From assembly GCF_030504645.1 (NCBI RefSeq), contig NZ_JAUKWQ010000005.1, forward strand, positions 310,001 to 374,000: 64,000 nucleotides of DNA. The letters are read 5' to 3'. The notes under the pieces are model-generated. The model did not search any database, had not been told where the DNA came from, and saw only the letters and a list, made by a program, of their open reading frames with translations. This stretch comes from Rhizobium oryzicola. GTDB lineage: Bacteria > Pseudomonadota > Alphaproteobacteria > Rhizobiales > Rhizobiaceae. Below are positions 28,311 through 40,029 of the stretch, one piece after another. Position 1 is the stretch's first letter; each line of letters opens with the position of its first letter. Made by a program: the position numbers and the translations under genes.

Positions 28311-29305
28311 GCAGCCTCCTTGCGGCCATCATCGAACGCACCTTCGAGGATCTCCCGGAGCGAGCGCAGGACAATGTCCGTATTCGTTTCTGTCATCAGT
28401 TCGGCCTTCTTCGATGCAGGTGCGCCTGGCGCGACCCGGTCGATGTACCAGCCGAGGTGTTTGCGGGCATGGCGCAGGCCTGCCTCACGACCGTAGAAGG
28501 ACAGCATCATCGTATAATGCTCGCAGGCGACAGCAGCCTTCTCGTCGCGACCCGGCTCGGCGCAACCGGCAACGACGCCCAGATGCCAAGGTCGCCCCTG
28601 CGCACCGCGTCCTATCATCACGGCATCGGCGCCAGAACGGCGACGGATCTCATCGGCATCTGCCGCATCCTGCACATCGCCATTGGCGATCAACGGGATG
28701 GTCAACACCTCGCGAACCCGCGCAATGGCATCCCAATCCGCCTTGCCTTCGTAAAACTGCATGCGGGTGCGGCCATGAATCGTGATGAGCTGCGCGCCCG
28801 CCTGCTCGGCACGTTCTGCAATGTGCGGCGCGTTCAGCGTCTGCTCGTCCCAACCGAGGCGCATCTTGACGGTGACCGGCACGGACACGGCCGCAACAAC
28901 CGCGTCGATCAGCGAGAGGGCATGGTCGGGATCGCGCATCAGCGCCGAGCCAGAATAGCCGCCGATCACCTTCTTGGCCGGGCAGCCCATGTTGATGTCG
29001 ATAATGTCGGCGCCATTCGCCTCCGCAATACGGGCGGCTTCGGCCATCCAATGCGCTTCGCGGCCTGCGAGCTGAACCATGTGCGGAGAAATGCCTGTTC
29101 CCTTCAGCCGTTCCCACGATTCGCCGCGGTTGTGGGCCAGCTCGCGACTGGCCACCATTTCCGTCACGACCAGCCCTGCACCATAACGCCAGGCAAGCTG
29201 GCGAAACGGCAAATCCGTGACGCCGGACATCGGTGCCAGGACGACACGGTTGCGGATTTCGACAGACCCAATACGAAAGGGCACTGCAAGATCAGGAAGA
29301 CTCAA
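28307..29305 (-). CDS. dusB: tRNA-dihydrouridine synthase (DusB/NifR3)
   Basis: FMN enzyme that reduces uridines in the tRNA D-loop. The 332-aa protein shows the FMN-binding [12 protein letters not shown], catalytic Cys108 in [21 protein letters not shown], and the phosphate site [12 protein letters not shown] with [16 protein letters not shown]. It starts with TTG at 29305 because no in-frame ATG precedes the conserved APMSG; a GTG at codon 8 is the only other option. Known: this gene (nifR3) leads the ntrBC operon in rhizobia. It is divergent from ispDF over 190 nt. Confidence 0.93.
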   Translation of the reverse strand: MSLPDLAVPFRIGSVEIRNRVVLAPMSGVTDLPFRQLAWRYGAGLVVTEMVASRELAHNRGESWERLKGTGISPHMVQLAGREAHWMAEAARIAEANGADIIDINMGCPAKKVIGGYSGSALMRDPDHALSLIDAVVAAVSVPVTVKMRLGWDEQTLNAPHIAERAEQAGAQLITIHGRTRMQFYEGKADWDAIARVREVLTIPLIANGDVQDAADADEIRRRSGADAVMIGRGAQGRPWHLGVVAGCAEPGRDEKAAVACEHYTMMLSFYGREAGLRHARKHLGWYIDRVAPGAPASKKAELMTETNTDIVLRSLREILEGAFDDGRKEAA

Positions 29306-29341
29306 TTGATGATCTTTCGGGCACGCGAGAATTCTGCACTA

Positions 29342-29370
29342 TTTTTATTCATTGTTTGTGCGTTTGCCAA
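29342..29370 (-). promoter_or_regulatory. Possible sigma-70 promoter of the dusB-ntrBC operon
   Basis: On the minus strand TTGGCA (29370-29365), 17-nt spacer, TAAAAA (29347-29342), about 37 nt upstream of the TTG start of dusB. The -35 box is good and the -10 box is A-rich but imperfect. Confidence 0.35.
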
Positions 29371-29495
29371 GAGCAATTCCCAAACTGCGTTATTTCTGGG
29401 CGCCGTGCTGGAAAAGCGCCTTTTGAGTCTATAGTGCTGCCCCTGTCAATCACTTTACTCCCTGTATTTCGAAGCGGTTTGGGCAATTGAGCAGC

Positions 29496-30689
29496 ATGAA
29501 GATCGGCATTGTGATCGTGGCAGGCGGCCGGGGTGAACGTGCGGGAAACCCTGAGGCGGGGCCGAAGCAGTATCGCCCGATCGGTGGTCGCGCGGTCATT
29601 GCGCATACACTTGAGCGATTCCTCACATGGTCCCGCAGCGCCCCTATCGTGGTCGTGATACATCCCGATGACGATGCCCTGTTCGAAGCGGCAATTGCCG
29701 ACCTCGCAGGTCGAGACCGGGTCATGCGCACCTATGGTGGCGATACACGGCAACGATCCGTGCTGGCGGGTCTGCAGGCGCTTGCGCAAACGGACGCGAC
29801 GCATGTGATGATCCATGACGCGGCGCGGCCCTTCGTTGATCACGACCTCCTCGACAGGATCGCCGCAAAGCTCGACGCGGGACATACAGGCCTTCTGCCC
29901 GCCATGCCCGTAGCAGACACGCTGAAGCGCGCCGCCACAGACGGGCTGGTTCACGAGACAGTTCCGCGTGCCGGCCTATACGCGGCGCAGACACCGCAAA
30001 CCTTCCTGCTGTCCGCAATCCGCACTGCCCATGACAAGGCAGCGGGGCTGAGGCGAGATGATTTTACCGACGACGCCTCGATCGCCGAATGGGCGGGCCT
30101 GCCCGTGACCCTGGTGGACGGAACGCCGGACAATGTGAAACTGACTGTGCAGAGAGATATCGCCATGGCTGATGAGAAACTGAATAGGACACACGCCCTA
30201 CCCGATGTCCGCACCGGCAACGGGTATGATGTCCACCAGTTGGAGCCTGGCAATGGCGTCACGCTCTGCGGCGTCTTCATTCCGCATGACCAGAAGCTGT
30301 CCGGTCACTCCGATGCGGATGTCGCGCTGCATGCGCTGACCGATGCGCTTCTGGCCACCTGTGGCGCGGGCGACATTGGTGACCATTTCCCGCCATCCGA
30401 TCCGCAATGGAAGGGTGCCGCTTCCCGAATCTTTCTCGCCCATGCGCGCGATGTGGTGCAGCAGCATGGCGGCACGATCATGAATGCCGATATCTCACTG
30501 ATTGCCGAAGCCCCAAAGGTTGCGCCGCATCGATTGGCCATGCGCCAGAACCTGTCCGAGATCCTCGGGATCTCGCTGGACCGCTGCTCGGTCAAAGCCA
30601 CGACCAATGAAAAGATCGGCTTCATCGGGCGACGCGAAGGCATTGCCGCCATTGCAACAGCCACCGTCGTCTATGGAGCACGCTCGTGA
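29496..30689 (+). CDS. ispDF: Bifunctional IspD/IspF of the MEP isoprenoid pathway
   Basis: Fused enzyme: IspD makes CDP-methylerythritol and IspF forms the cyclodiphosphate. In 397 aa, IspD (about 1-230) has [20 protein letters not shown] and [11 protein letters not shown]. IspF (about 235-397) has [12 protein letters not shown] (metal-binding Asp and His), [18 protein letters not shown] and [19 protein letters not shown]. Fusion of the two is typical of alphaproteobacteria. The ATG at 29496 is chosen over a TTG three codons earlier; the SD is weak in both cases. A possible -10 (CTATAGT) lies near 29430. The cinA gene overlaps its stop. Confidence 0.95.
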   Translation: MKIGIVIVAGGRGERAGNPEAGPKQYRPIGGRAVIAHTLERFLTWSRSAPIVVVIHPDDDALFEAAIADLAGRDRVMRTYGGDTRQRSVLAGLQALAQTDATHVMIHDAARPFVDHDLLDRIAAKLDAGHTGLLPAMPVADTLKRAATDGLVHETVPRAGLYAAQTPQTFLLSAIRTAHDKAAGLRRDDFTDDASIAEWAGLPVTLVDGTPDNVKLTVQRDIAMADEKLNRTHALPDVRTGNGYDVHQLEPGNGVTLCGVFIPHDQKLSGHSDADVALHALTDALLATCGAGDIGDHFPPSDPQWKGAASRIFLAHARDVVQQHGGTIMNADISLIAEAPKVAPHRLAMRQNLSEILGISLDRCSVKATTNEKIGFIGRREGIAAIATATVVYGARS

Positions 30690-31180
30690 TGTTTCCGGCG
30701 GAGATCGAGGACAAGGCCAAAAGCCTTGTGCGGCTGCTGGCAGAGCGAAAGTGGATGGTTTCCACCGTTGAATCCTGTACGGGCGGTCTGATTGCCGGAG
30801 CACTCACGGACATCGCAGGCTCATCCGCCGTCGTGGATCGCGGCTTCGTCACCTACAGCAACGAAGCCAAGATGGATCTCGTCGGCGTGGAGGCAACCAC
30901 GCTTGCCGCCTTCGGCGCCGTCTCGCGGGAAACGGCGCTGCAGATGGTGCATGGAGGACTTTTCAGATCGCGCGCGAGCATCTGTGTCGCCGTCACCGGG
31001 ATCGCAGGCCCCGGCGGCGGCTCTGCAGAAAAGCCGGTCGGGCTAGTGCATCTCGCGGCCAAGGCCCGCGACGGTCAGCTGCTGCATCGGCAAATGCGCT
31101 ATGGCGATATCGGCCGAACTGCGGTTCGGCTTGCCACCGTCAGCACAGCGCTTGAAATGCTGATAGCGGCTGTGGAATAA
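30689..31180 (+). CDS. CinA-family nicotinamide-nucleotide amidohydrolase (PncC)
   Basis: A 163-aa stand-alone C-terminal CinA domain, predicted to deamidate NMN to nicotinate mononucleotide in the NAD salvage cycle. Seen: VSTVESCTGGLIAGALTDI with the conserved Ser-Cys-Thr-Gly-Gly, RGFVTYSNEAK with the catalytic Tyr/Lys region, and AVTGIAGPGGGS. The N-terminal MoCF domain of full CinA is absent, as in PncC. Its ATG overlaps the ispDF stop (TGATG); an adjacent in-frame GTG is also possible. It is therefore co-transcribed with ispDF although the pathways are unrelated. Confidence 0.87.
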   Translation: MFPAEIEDKAKSLVRLLAERKWMVSTVESCTGGLIAGALTDIAGSSAVVDRGFVTYSNEAKMDLVGVEATTLAAFGAVSRETALQMVHGGLFRSRASICVAVTGIAGPGGGSAEKPVGLVHLAAKARDGQLLHRQMRYGDIGRTAVRLATVSTALEMLIAAVE

Positions 31181-31269
31181 CCCCTTTCTATAAGCGGATG
31201 GCATCGCCCGCCGAATCTGCTGAAATAACTTTTCAAACTAAGATTTACTTCATCGCTGGAGAAATTTTG

Positions 31270-32037
31270 ATGAAGGCCTGGCAGATCTTCCGACATGCCC
31301 TGCGACAGCTCACCGGCAACCTGAAGGATGCGGTTTTCATCTCGGCAATTCCTTTTGGGAGCGCCGCCGTGTTTGCGGCGTTCATGGTCGGCAATCTCTT
31401 CCTGCGAACACAATCCAAGATGTCGCGGCATATCGATAGCGGACAAGTAACCCCAGACATCGGAAAAATTCTACTCGTGAGCCTTGCGCTCACCGTCATG
31501 TTCCTTTGGGTCGCGGTTGCCTGGCATCGCTTCGTCTTGCGCAGCGAGCAACCGGGCCTCATTCCGAGGTTTCACGGAGGCCGCATGGCCGCCTATTTCG
31601 GCAAAGGCCTGTTGCTCGGATTACTTCTGGCCATACCGGCGGTTATCCTGATGGTCATTGTGGGCGTGATCGTCGGCAGCCTTCCCCCTGCAACGGCACC
31701 CTATGCGATGCTACTGGTCGTCCCCGCCTATATCGTCCTTTCCGCCTTTGCATTGCGGCTGGCCACGATCCTGCCGGGTACGGCTTTGGGAGTTCCGACG
31801 TCCTTGGTCACTGTCATGACCGAGACCGGCGGGAACAATCTGACATATTTAGGGTTGGCAGGGATCCTCTGGATCCTGAGTGTGATAATTGGTTTTGTCA
31901 CACAACTTCTGGCGATGGTATCGCAGGTTCTCGCCCTGGTCTGGGAAATTCCCACCCAGTGGTTCCTGACCATGCTCAGTCTGTCGATCCTCACGACGCT
32001 CTACGGTTACTACATCGAGAAGCGGGAACTGCACTGA
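31270..32037 (+). CDS. Integral membrane protein of unknown function
   Basis: A 255-aa protein with about six transmembrane segments in three pairs (near 24-44, 68-88, 110-135, 142-165, 190-215 and 225-245 by eye). A basic N-terminus precedes them (MKAWQIFRHALRQLTGNLKD). No catalytic motif or named family was recognised; the layout resembles uncharacterised rhizobial membrane proteins. The ATG at 31270 follows GGAG nine bases upstream; the longer frame from 31198 is unlikely. It converges with the Coq10-like gene. A short hairpin (CTGACG/CGTCAG, 32034-32050) covers both stop codons. Confidence 0.6.
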   Translation: MKAWQIFRHALRQLTGNLKDAVFISAIPFGSAAVFAAFMVGNLFLRTQSKMSRHIDSGQVTPDIGKILLVSLALTVMFLWVAVAWHRFVLRSEQPGLIPRFHGGRMAAYFGKGLLLGLLLAIPAVILMVIVGVIVGSLPPATAPYAMLLVVPAYIVLSAFALRLATILPGTALGVPTSLVTVMTETGGNNLTYLGLAGILWILSVIIGFVTQLLAMVSQVLALVWEIPTQWFLTMLSLSILTTLYGYYIEKRELH

Positions 32038-32046
32038 CGGGCGGCG

Positions 32047-32496
32047 TCAGACGCCAGCGTAGATCTTATCCGCTCTGGCTTCGAAAGCTTCGGCGAACAT
32101 GCGAAAAGCACGATCGAACATGGAGCCCATTACCGCCCCCAGAATGCGGCTCTTGAACTCGTAATCGATAAAGAAATCGACGACGCAGCCCTGTTCGGCA
32201 GGTTGGAAGCGCCAGCGATTATCGAGGTATTTGAACGGGCCTTCGATATATTTAACGTCGATCACCCGTTCGGCCGGATTGAGCAAAACCTGCGTGGTGA
32301 AGGTTTCGCGGATCGCCTTGTAGCCAACCGTCATATCCGCCAAGAGCAAGGTCTTGCCGTCCCGCTCCTTGCGCGAGCGGACTGTGAGAGCGTCGCAGAG
32401 AGGCAGAAATTCGGGATAGCGTTCGACATCAGCAACAAGGGCAAACATGTCTTCTGGCGAGTGTCGGACGGGACGATGGTTTTCGAACTTGGGCAT
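32047..32496 (-). CDS. Coq10/RatA-type START-domain protein
   Basis: A 149-aa SRPBCC (START) fold protein. Seen: PVRHSPEDMFALVADVERYP and FLPLCDALTVRSRKERDG at the N-terminus, YIEGPFKYLDNRWRFQP in the middle, and VDFFIDYEFKSRILGAVMG near the C-terminus, the usual coenzyme-Q-binding Coq10 pattern. Known: mitochondrial Coq10 helps ubiquinone function; the E. coli homologue RatA was reported to block ribosome subunit joining. The alphaproteobacterial context supports the Coq10 role. It is the last gene of the pdh-lipA block, though separated from lipA by about 430 nt containing a small plus-strand gene. Confidence 0.83.
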   Translation of the reverse strand: MPKFENHRPVRHSPEDMFALVADVERYPEFLPLCDALTVRSRKERDGKTLLLADMTVGYKAIRETFTTQVLLNPAERVIDVKYIEGPFKYLDNRWRFQPAEQGCVVDFFIDYEFKSRILGAVMGSMFDRAFRMFAEAFEARADKIYAGV

Positions 32497-32747
32497 GGGT
32501 GTGAGCTAGTGAGAATCGTCGCAGTTGGCAAGTGACACTTCGTCTCGTTCGACGGCTTGAGTCGGCCAAACACCCAGAGCGCAAACAAGAAAAATCACTC
32601 GCTTTACGTGCAATCCGATCAAAAACGCTGTGCGGCAGTTAACCGTACCAATTTTCGTTTCCCATTCCTAATGTGAAATTAACCTTTGGACCTGAGAATA
32701 GTCACAAGCAATCACAGTAACGCCTCAATACATCACAGTGTGCAAGA

Positions 32748-32915
32748 ATGGACGACTTTACTCAACTTATAAGACTACTTGAGTCCGCCCGCCAATTGGC
32801 CGAGATGAATCGGTTGCCAATGCTGGTTTACCTCTTGGAAATGGCAAAGGCGGAGACGCGGAGCCACCGCTTCGAATTGCGCGAAAAGAAACGCGGTCAA
32901 TCGATCGCGTCCTGA
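32748..32915 (+). CDS. Small conserved-looking 55-aa protein
   Basis: A 55-codon frame starting MDDFTQLIRLLESARQLAEM and ending REKKRGQSIAS. It is predicted to be almost wholly alpha-helical, with heptad-like Leu spacing in the first 35 residues and a basic tail. It occupies the otherwise empty space between the Coq10-like gene and lipA, on the opposite strand. The protein resembles small hypothetical proteins found in rhizobial genomes, but that is from memory and not verified. The SD is weak (GTGCAAG). Function unknown. Confidence 0.55.
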   Translation: MDDFTQLIRLLESARQLAEMNRLPMLVYLLEMAKAETRSHRFELREKKRGQSIAS

Positions 32916-32925
32916 CGTTCCAGGC

Positions 32926-33903
32926 CTATTCGGCGGCAGCTAGCAGTTTCTTTTCCCGCGCGGCCTTGAGGCGGGCGAAATCATCTCCAGCATGATGCGA
33001 CGACCTTGTCAGCGGGCTGGATGACACCATCAGGAAACCCTTGGTATAGGCCACCGTCTCGTAGGACTTGAATTCCTCGGGCGTGACGAAAGCCTCGACC
33101 TTGTGGTGCTTGCGGGTAGGCTGCAGATACTGACCAATAGTCAGAAAATCCACGTCGGCACTGCGCAGGTCGTCCATCAACTGCAGCACTTCATTACGCT
33201 CTTCACCCAAACCCACCATGATGCCTGACTTGGTGAACATGGTCGGGTCCAGCTCCTTCACGCGCTGCAGCAGGCGCACAGAGTGGAAGTAGCGCGCGCC
33301 GGGACGCACCGTCAGGTAATTGCCAGGCACGGTTTCGAGATTGTGGTTGAAGACATCAGGCTTGGCAGCGACGACGCGCTCAAGTGCACCCGGCTTCTTG
33401 AGGAAGTCCGGCGTCAGGATCTCGATGGTCGTCGAGGGCGACGCGGCGCGGATCGCCCAGATCACCTTCTCGAAATGTTCGGCGCCGCCGTCTTCCAGAT
33501 CGTCGCGGTCGACGGACGTGATGACAACGTGGCTGAGGCCCATCTGCTTCACGGCCTTGGCGACATTTTCCGGCTCGTCCATATCGAGCGGGTTCGGCTT
33601 GCCGGTCGCGACATTGCAAAAGGCACAGGCGCGGGTACAGATCTCGCCCATGATCATGAAGGTCGCGTGCTTCTTGTCCCAGCACTCGCCGATATTGGGG
33701 CAACCAGCCTCTTCGCAGACCGTCACCAGCTTGTGGGAGCGCACCAGTTCGCGCGTTTCCTGATAGCCCTTGGAGGTCGGCGCCTTCACGCGAATCCATT
33801 CCGGCTTGCGCATCACCTCCGTATCGGGGCGATGCGCCTTTTCCGGGTGACGAACGCGCTTGCCCTCTTCCGGGGGCGTCATTCTGTCGAGGATTGTGAC
33901 CAT
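32926..33903 (-). CDS. lipA: Lipoyl synthase
   Basis: Radical-SAM enzyme that inserts two sulfurs into octanoyl groups to form lipoyl cofactor on E2 proteins. Seen in 325 aa: the auxiliary-cluster ligands in [13 protein letters not shown] (C-x4-C-x5-C), the radical-SAM triad CTRACAFC (C-x3-C-x2-C), and the C-terminal RSSHHAG with the Ser ligand. ATG start. Its location in the pyruvate dehydrogenase block makes sense, because PdhB and PdhC both carry lipoyl domains. A small GlsB/YeaQ gene precedes it by 30 nt on the same strand. Confidence 0.97.
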   Translation of the reverse strand: MVTILDRMTPPEEGKRVRHPEKAHRPDTEVMRKPEWIRVKAPTSKGYQETRELVRSHKLVTVCEEAGCPNIGECWDKKHATFMIMGEICTRACAFCNVATGKPNPLDMDEPENVAKAVKQMGLSHVVITSVDRDDLEDGGAEHFEKVIWAIRAASPSTTIEILTPDFLKKPGALERVVAAKPDVFNHNLETVPGNYLTVRPGARYFHSVRLLQRVKELDPTMFTKSGIMVGLGEERNEVLQLMDDLRSADVDFLTIGQYLQPTRKHHKVEAFVTPEEFKSYETVAYTKGFLMVSSSPLTRSSHHAGDDFARLKAAREKKLLAAAE

Positions 33904-33933
33904 AACGATCTGCTTTCTACCGCTTGTTGCGGA

Positions 33934-34182
33934 TTAGCGTCTTACGATTTTGGCGAGGAATAGCAAAATGCACGCGCCAATAAAACCACTGACGAGGCCG
34001 CCCCAGACACCGGGTTCGACCCAGATGCCGGCACGCTCGAAAACGGCGCTTGCGAGCGCCGCACCGATCACGCCGATGATGATGTTCATGAACACGCCGA
34101 AGCGTAGATCCATCAACATGCCTGCCAACCAACCAGCCAGACCACCCACGATGATGGTGCCGAGCAACCCAAGACCTGCCAT
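33934..34182 (-). CDS. GlsB/YeaQ/YmgE family membrane protein
   Basis: An 82-aa Gly-rich inner-membrane protein with three hydrophobic segments: GLLGTIIVGGLAGWLAGMLM, VFMNIIIGVIGAALASAVF and WGGLVSGFIGACILLFLAKI. This matches the transglycosylase-associated YeaQ/YmgE family, including the conserved LAGML and NIIIGVIGA stretches. The name is historical; no enzymatic role is shown, and stress or envelope association is usual. The ATG at 34182 (MAGLGLLG) is used; a longer frame to 34218 is less likely. It lies between lpdA and lipA in the same direction. Confidence 0.88.
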   Translation of the reverse strand: MAGLGLLGTIIVGGLAGWLAGMLMDLRFGVFMNIIIGVIGAALASAVFERAGIWVEPGVWGGLVSGFIGACILLFLAKIVRR

Positions 34183-34266
34183 TCCACGTCCTCCGTTTCG
34201 GACATCATATGGGCGCAACAGAACCGCGGCGCAATGTCGCCACGGTTGTCCCGTCTTCTCGAGACT

Positions 34267-35712
34267 TTACGCGTTCAGTACCTTGCCATAGGCGTCCAGC
34301 ACCGCTTCCTTCATCATTTCCGACAGCGTCGGATGTGGGAAGATGGTGTGCATAAGCTCTTCTTCCGTCGTCTCCAGGTTCATGGCGACCACGAAGCCCT
34401 GGATGAGTTCGGTGACTTCTGCGCCGACCATATGCGCACCGAGCAGCTCACCCGTCTTCTTGTCGAAGATGACCTTGATCATGCCCTGGTCTTCGCCGAG
34501 CGCAATCGCCTTGCCGTTGGCGCCGAAGGAGTAACGGCCGACGCGGATATCGCGGCCTTCCGCCTTCGCCTTCGCTTCCGTCAGACCGACGGAGGCAACC
34601 TGCGGGTTGCAGTAGGTGCAGCCCGGGATCTTGCCCTTGTCCATCGGATGAACGCCCGGAACGCCGGCGATCTTCTCGACGCAGATCACGCCCTCATGCT
34701 CGGCCTTGTGCGCCAGCATCGGGGGACCTGCCACGTCGCCGATCGCATAGAGGCCCGGGACGTTGGTCTTGCCGTAACCGTCGATGACGATGCAGCCGCG
34801 ATCCGTCTTCACACCCAGCGCTTCCAGGCCGAGATTCTCGATATTGCCCTGCACGCCGACAGCGGAGATCAGGCGGTCGGCGGTAATCTGCTGTACCTTG
34901 CCATCCTTGGTCTCGACATGGGCGGTGATGGAGTTTGCGCCCTTCTCGACCTTGGAAACCTTGGCTTCCGTGATGATCTTCAGGCCGCGCTTTTCCAGCT
35001 GCTTGCGGGCGAAAGTGGAGATTTCCACGTCCTCGACCGGCATGATGTTCGGCATCAGTTCGACGACCGTCACATCGACGCCCATGGAGCGGTAGAAGGA
35101 GGCGAACTCGATGCCAATCGCGCCCGAGCCCATGACCACCAGCGACTTCGGCATGAAATCCGGCTTCATCGCCTCGAAATAGGTCCAGATCAGCTTGCCA
35201 TCCGGCTCGATGCCGGGCAGTGCACGCGGACGCGCACCGGTCGCCACGATGATATGCTTGGCCGTATAGGTGCCCTCGCCCAGTACGCCCTTCGGCACGG
35301 GGTTCTGCGGCTCGACAACCGGCTTCGTCATCTTGCCGACGACGATCTCGTTCGGCTTGGTAAGCTTGGCTTCACCCCAGATGACGTCGACCTTGTTCTT
35401 CTTCATCAGGAAGGCAACGCCGCCATTCAGACGGGCGGAGACGCCGCGCGAACGCGCAACGACGTCCTTCACGTCAGCCGTCATGGTGCCGTTCAGCGTC
35501 AGGCCAAAGCTCTTGGCATGGTTGGCGTGATCCAGGATTTCCGCCGAACGCAGCAGCGCCTTCGTCGGAATGCAGCCCCAGTTCAGGCAGATACCACCCA
35601 GATGCTCGCGCTCCACGATGGCCGTCTTCAGGCCCAGCTGGGCTGCGCGGATCGCGGTGACATAGCCGCCGGGGCCGGAACCGATGATGATGACGTCATA
35701 GGATTGAGCCAT
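34267..35712 (-). CDS. lpdA: Dihydrolipoamide dehydrogenase (E3)
   Basis: FAD/NAD+ flavoprotein that re-oxidises dihydrolipoyl groups of 2-oxoacid dehydrogenases. In 481 aa: FAD motif VIIIGSGPGGYVTAIRAAQL, redox disulfide Cys42/Cys47 in GGICLNWGCIPTKAL, NAD motif VVMGSGAIGIEFASFYRSMG, second FAD motif GLYAIGDVAGPPMLAHKAEH, and the C-terminal His-Glu base pair in HPTLSEMM. The ATG at 35712 has AAGGAG upstream; a GTG four codons earlier lies within that SD. Being in the pdh block, it probably serves pyruvate dehydrogenase. Confidence 0.95.
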   Translation of the reverse strand: MAQSYDVIIIGSGPGGYVTAIRAAQLGLKTAIVEREHLGGICLNWGCIPTKALLRSAEILDHANHAKSFGLTLNGTMTADVKDVVARSRGVSARLNGGVAFLMKKNKVDVIWGEAKLTKPNEIVVGKMTKPVVEPQNPVPKGVLGEGTYTAKHIIVATGARPRALPGIEPDGKLIWTYFEAMKPDFMPKSLVVMGSGAIGIEFASFYRSMGVDVTVVELMPNIMPVEDVEISTFARKQLEKRGLKIITEAKVSKVEKGANSITAHVETKDGKVQQITADRLISAVGVQGNIENLGLEALGVKTDRGCIVIDGYGKTNVPGLYAIGDVAGPPMLAHKAEHEGVICVEKIAGVPGVHPMDKGKIPGCTYCNPQVASVGLTEAKAKAEGRDIRVGRYSFGANGKAIALGEDQGMIKVIFDKKTGELLGAHMVGAEVTELIQGFVVAMNLETTEEELMHTIFPHPTLSEMMKEAVLDAYGKVLNA

Positions 35713-35793
35713 GGGCGCTTCCACTCCTTCAATGATCTCGATACGGCTTTCAGCCGTTCTGATTGTCCTTGCGGGAGTGGAAGCTTTGGCGCC

Positions 35794-36057
35794 TCAGGCC
35801 TCTTCGTCGGCCAGCGGTTCCGCCCGCGTCAACATCCCGTTTATTTCATCCTTCAGCACCATGCGGCGCTTGCGCAGTTCGGCCATATGAAAATCATCGC
35901 AGGGCTCCACATTCGTTTCCGCCTTGTGAACGCGATGATTGACCTCTTCATATTCCCGGGCAATGCGATGGAAGTGACCGTCCGTATCCCTGAGGTGTCG
36001 CATCTGAACCAGATGGTCCGGAAATTCCTCAGCCAGATGGTGTGGGGTGCTCGACAT
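35794..36057 (-). CDS. DUF465 (YdcH-like) small protein
   Basis: An 87-aa highly charged helical protein. Seen: LVQMRHLRDTDGHFHRIARE, EEVNHRVHKAETNVEPCDD and AELRKRRMVLKDEINGML, matching the DUF465 pattern of a short coiled coil with a conserved Lys-Asp/Glu stretch. Family function is unknown. It lies between the SGNH hydrolase and lpdA, 81 nt before lpdA, all on the minus strand. ATG start. Confidence 0.75.
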   Translation of the reverse strand: MSSTPHHLAEEFPDHLVQMRHLRDTDGHFHRIAREYEEVNHRVHKAETNVEPCDDFHMAELRKRRMVLKDEINGMLTRAEPLADEEA

Positions 36058-36143
36058 GCCGTATCCTCCGTTCTTGGACTACACGATCATGCTAGACCCG
36101 CTCTTCTCCTTCACGCTTGACCCTGATCAAACTTTTCCCGGCC

Positions 36144-36782
36144 TTACAGACCAAGCATCATGCGCACGATCGGCTCGATGCCTCGGCCAATCGCACGGGT
36201 ATTTTCCGCATCCAGATGGATGCCATCGAGCGGGGTAGTTTCGGCCACCGAGCCCGCATCAAAGAAGCCGCATCCGGTTTCGTCAGCAGCGTCCCGGTAC
36301 ATGCTGGCTAGCATCGCGCCCTCTTCAATCGAATGATTGAACATGGCACCGAAATGTACGTTGGCCGTTTCGCGAATGGGCGGCGGCGACATGACCAGGA
36401 TATCCGGAGCGTCGAAATCAAAGCCCCAGTCATGGTGATGCACGAGCTTGATCAGACGCTTGATGCCGCTAGTCGCGCCAATCGCCGTGCCCTGGATACC
36501 CCGCTTCAGATCATTCGTGCCAAGCATGATGATCACGAGATCGATCGGCTTGTGCGTGGCCAGAACACTCGGCAGCAGCCGGGCGCCATTACGATCACAA
36601 TCGCCCAGATGATCATCATAGGCGGTGGTGCGACCGTTCAAACCCTCGGCAATCACCCTGACGCCATGACCCAGCGCCTTCTGCAGCACGCTGGTCCAGC
36701 GGTCCTCATAGGCGTGACGCCCGAGATTGATCGGGTTATATCCCCAGGTCAGGCTATCGCCATAGGCCAGAACGGTTTTCAT
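36144..36782 (-). CDS. SGNH/GDSL hydrolase (arylesterase-like)
   Basis: A 212-aa serine hydrolase of the SGNH clan. All four blocks are present: GDSLTWG (nucleophile Ser10), block II Gly in EGLNGRTT, GTND with oxyanion Asn, and DGIHLDAE with the catalytic Asp/His. There is no signal peptide, so it acts in the cytoplasm. The start overlaps the stop of the upstream four-helix membrane protein gene (ATGA), so the two are coupled. The link to the pyruvate dehydrogenase operon is unexplained; removal of a mis-acylated lipoyl or other acyl group would be speculation. Confidence 0.87.
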   Translation of the reverse strand: MKTVLAYGDSLTWGYNPINLGRHAYEDRWTSVLQKALGHGVRVIAEGLNGRTTAYDDHLGDCDRNGARLLPSVLATHKPIDLVIIMLGTNDLKRGIQGTAIGATSGIKRLIKLVHHHDWGFDFDAPDILVMSPPPIRETANVHFGAMFNHSIEEGAMLASMYRDAADETGCGFFDAGSVAETTPLDGIHLDAENTRAIGRGIEPIVRMMLGL

Positions 36783-37246
36783 TTACCCTGTCCTTCCAAT
36801 CGTAAAGCCCGACGCGCTGTGAAAGCCCAATGGGTCAGGAGCAACACGCAACCCGGTACCAACATTGCCCACGCATACATCCGATCAATATCGTTCTGAA
36901 ACAGCTCGGCCAGCGTCAGATACATCACCGCCGTGCCTCCCAGAAAGATGATAACCAGGCCCGACATCGCTTTGTTCAAGGCCTGAAGGCCGGCATGCAA
37001 AGCACTGGATGACACCACACAGGCAACGACAGACAGCGGAAGAAGATTCCAAACCACCAGGACGATATCCTGTGGCGGTTTAGCCGCCAGAGGATCATTA
37101 GGAACCATGGTCGCCAGCAGAAGGAAAAATGCGATCAACGAAGACGCCAAGCTAGCGTACATCGCTTGGCAGGAGACCTTCACCTGCCAAGCTTGCTTTA
37201 GCGCCTGCGTCGTCCGATACCTCGCGATTATCCTCGCCAGCACCAT
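36779..37246 (-). CDS. Four-helix membrane protein in the pdh operon
   Basis: A 155-aa protein with a basic N-terminus (MVLARIIARYRTTQALKQAW) and four hydrophobic segments: near 36-54 (SLASSLIAFFLLLATMVP), 68-88, 99-119 (SGLVIIFLGGTAVMYLTL) and 130-150. It begins 4 nt after the pdhC stop and its stop overlaps the SGNH hydrolase start as ATGA, so it is part of the same transcript. No named family was recognised. The longer frame to 37324 overlaps pdhC and is rejected. Confidence 0.6.
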   Translation of the reverse strand: MVLARIIARYRTTQALKQAWQVKVSCQAMYASLASSLIAFFLLLATMVPNDPLAAKPPQDIVLVVWNLLPLSVVACVVSSSALHAGLQALNKAMSGLVIIFLGGTAVMYLTLAELFQNDIDRMYAWAMLVPGCVLLLTHWAFTARRALRLEGQGK

Positions 37247-37250
37247 ATCG

Positions 37251-38588
<1,338 letters not shown>

Positions 38589-38603
38589 ATCTCGGCCCTC
38601 CCC

Positions 38604-40013
<1,410 letters not shown>

Positions 40014-40029
40014 AGGGTCCCTCCCCGGA

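Noticed and set aside
32047..32496. RatA toxin of a toxin-antitoxin pair
   Set aside because: No RatB partner is adjacent, and the alphaproteobacterial context and START motifs fit a Coq10 role better.
34234..36120. 628-codon open frame antisense to lpdA
   Set aside because: Same reason: a low-complexity shadow of a strongly coded gene.
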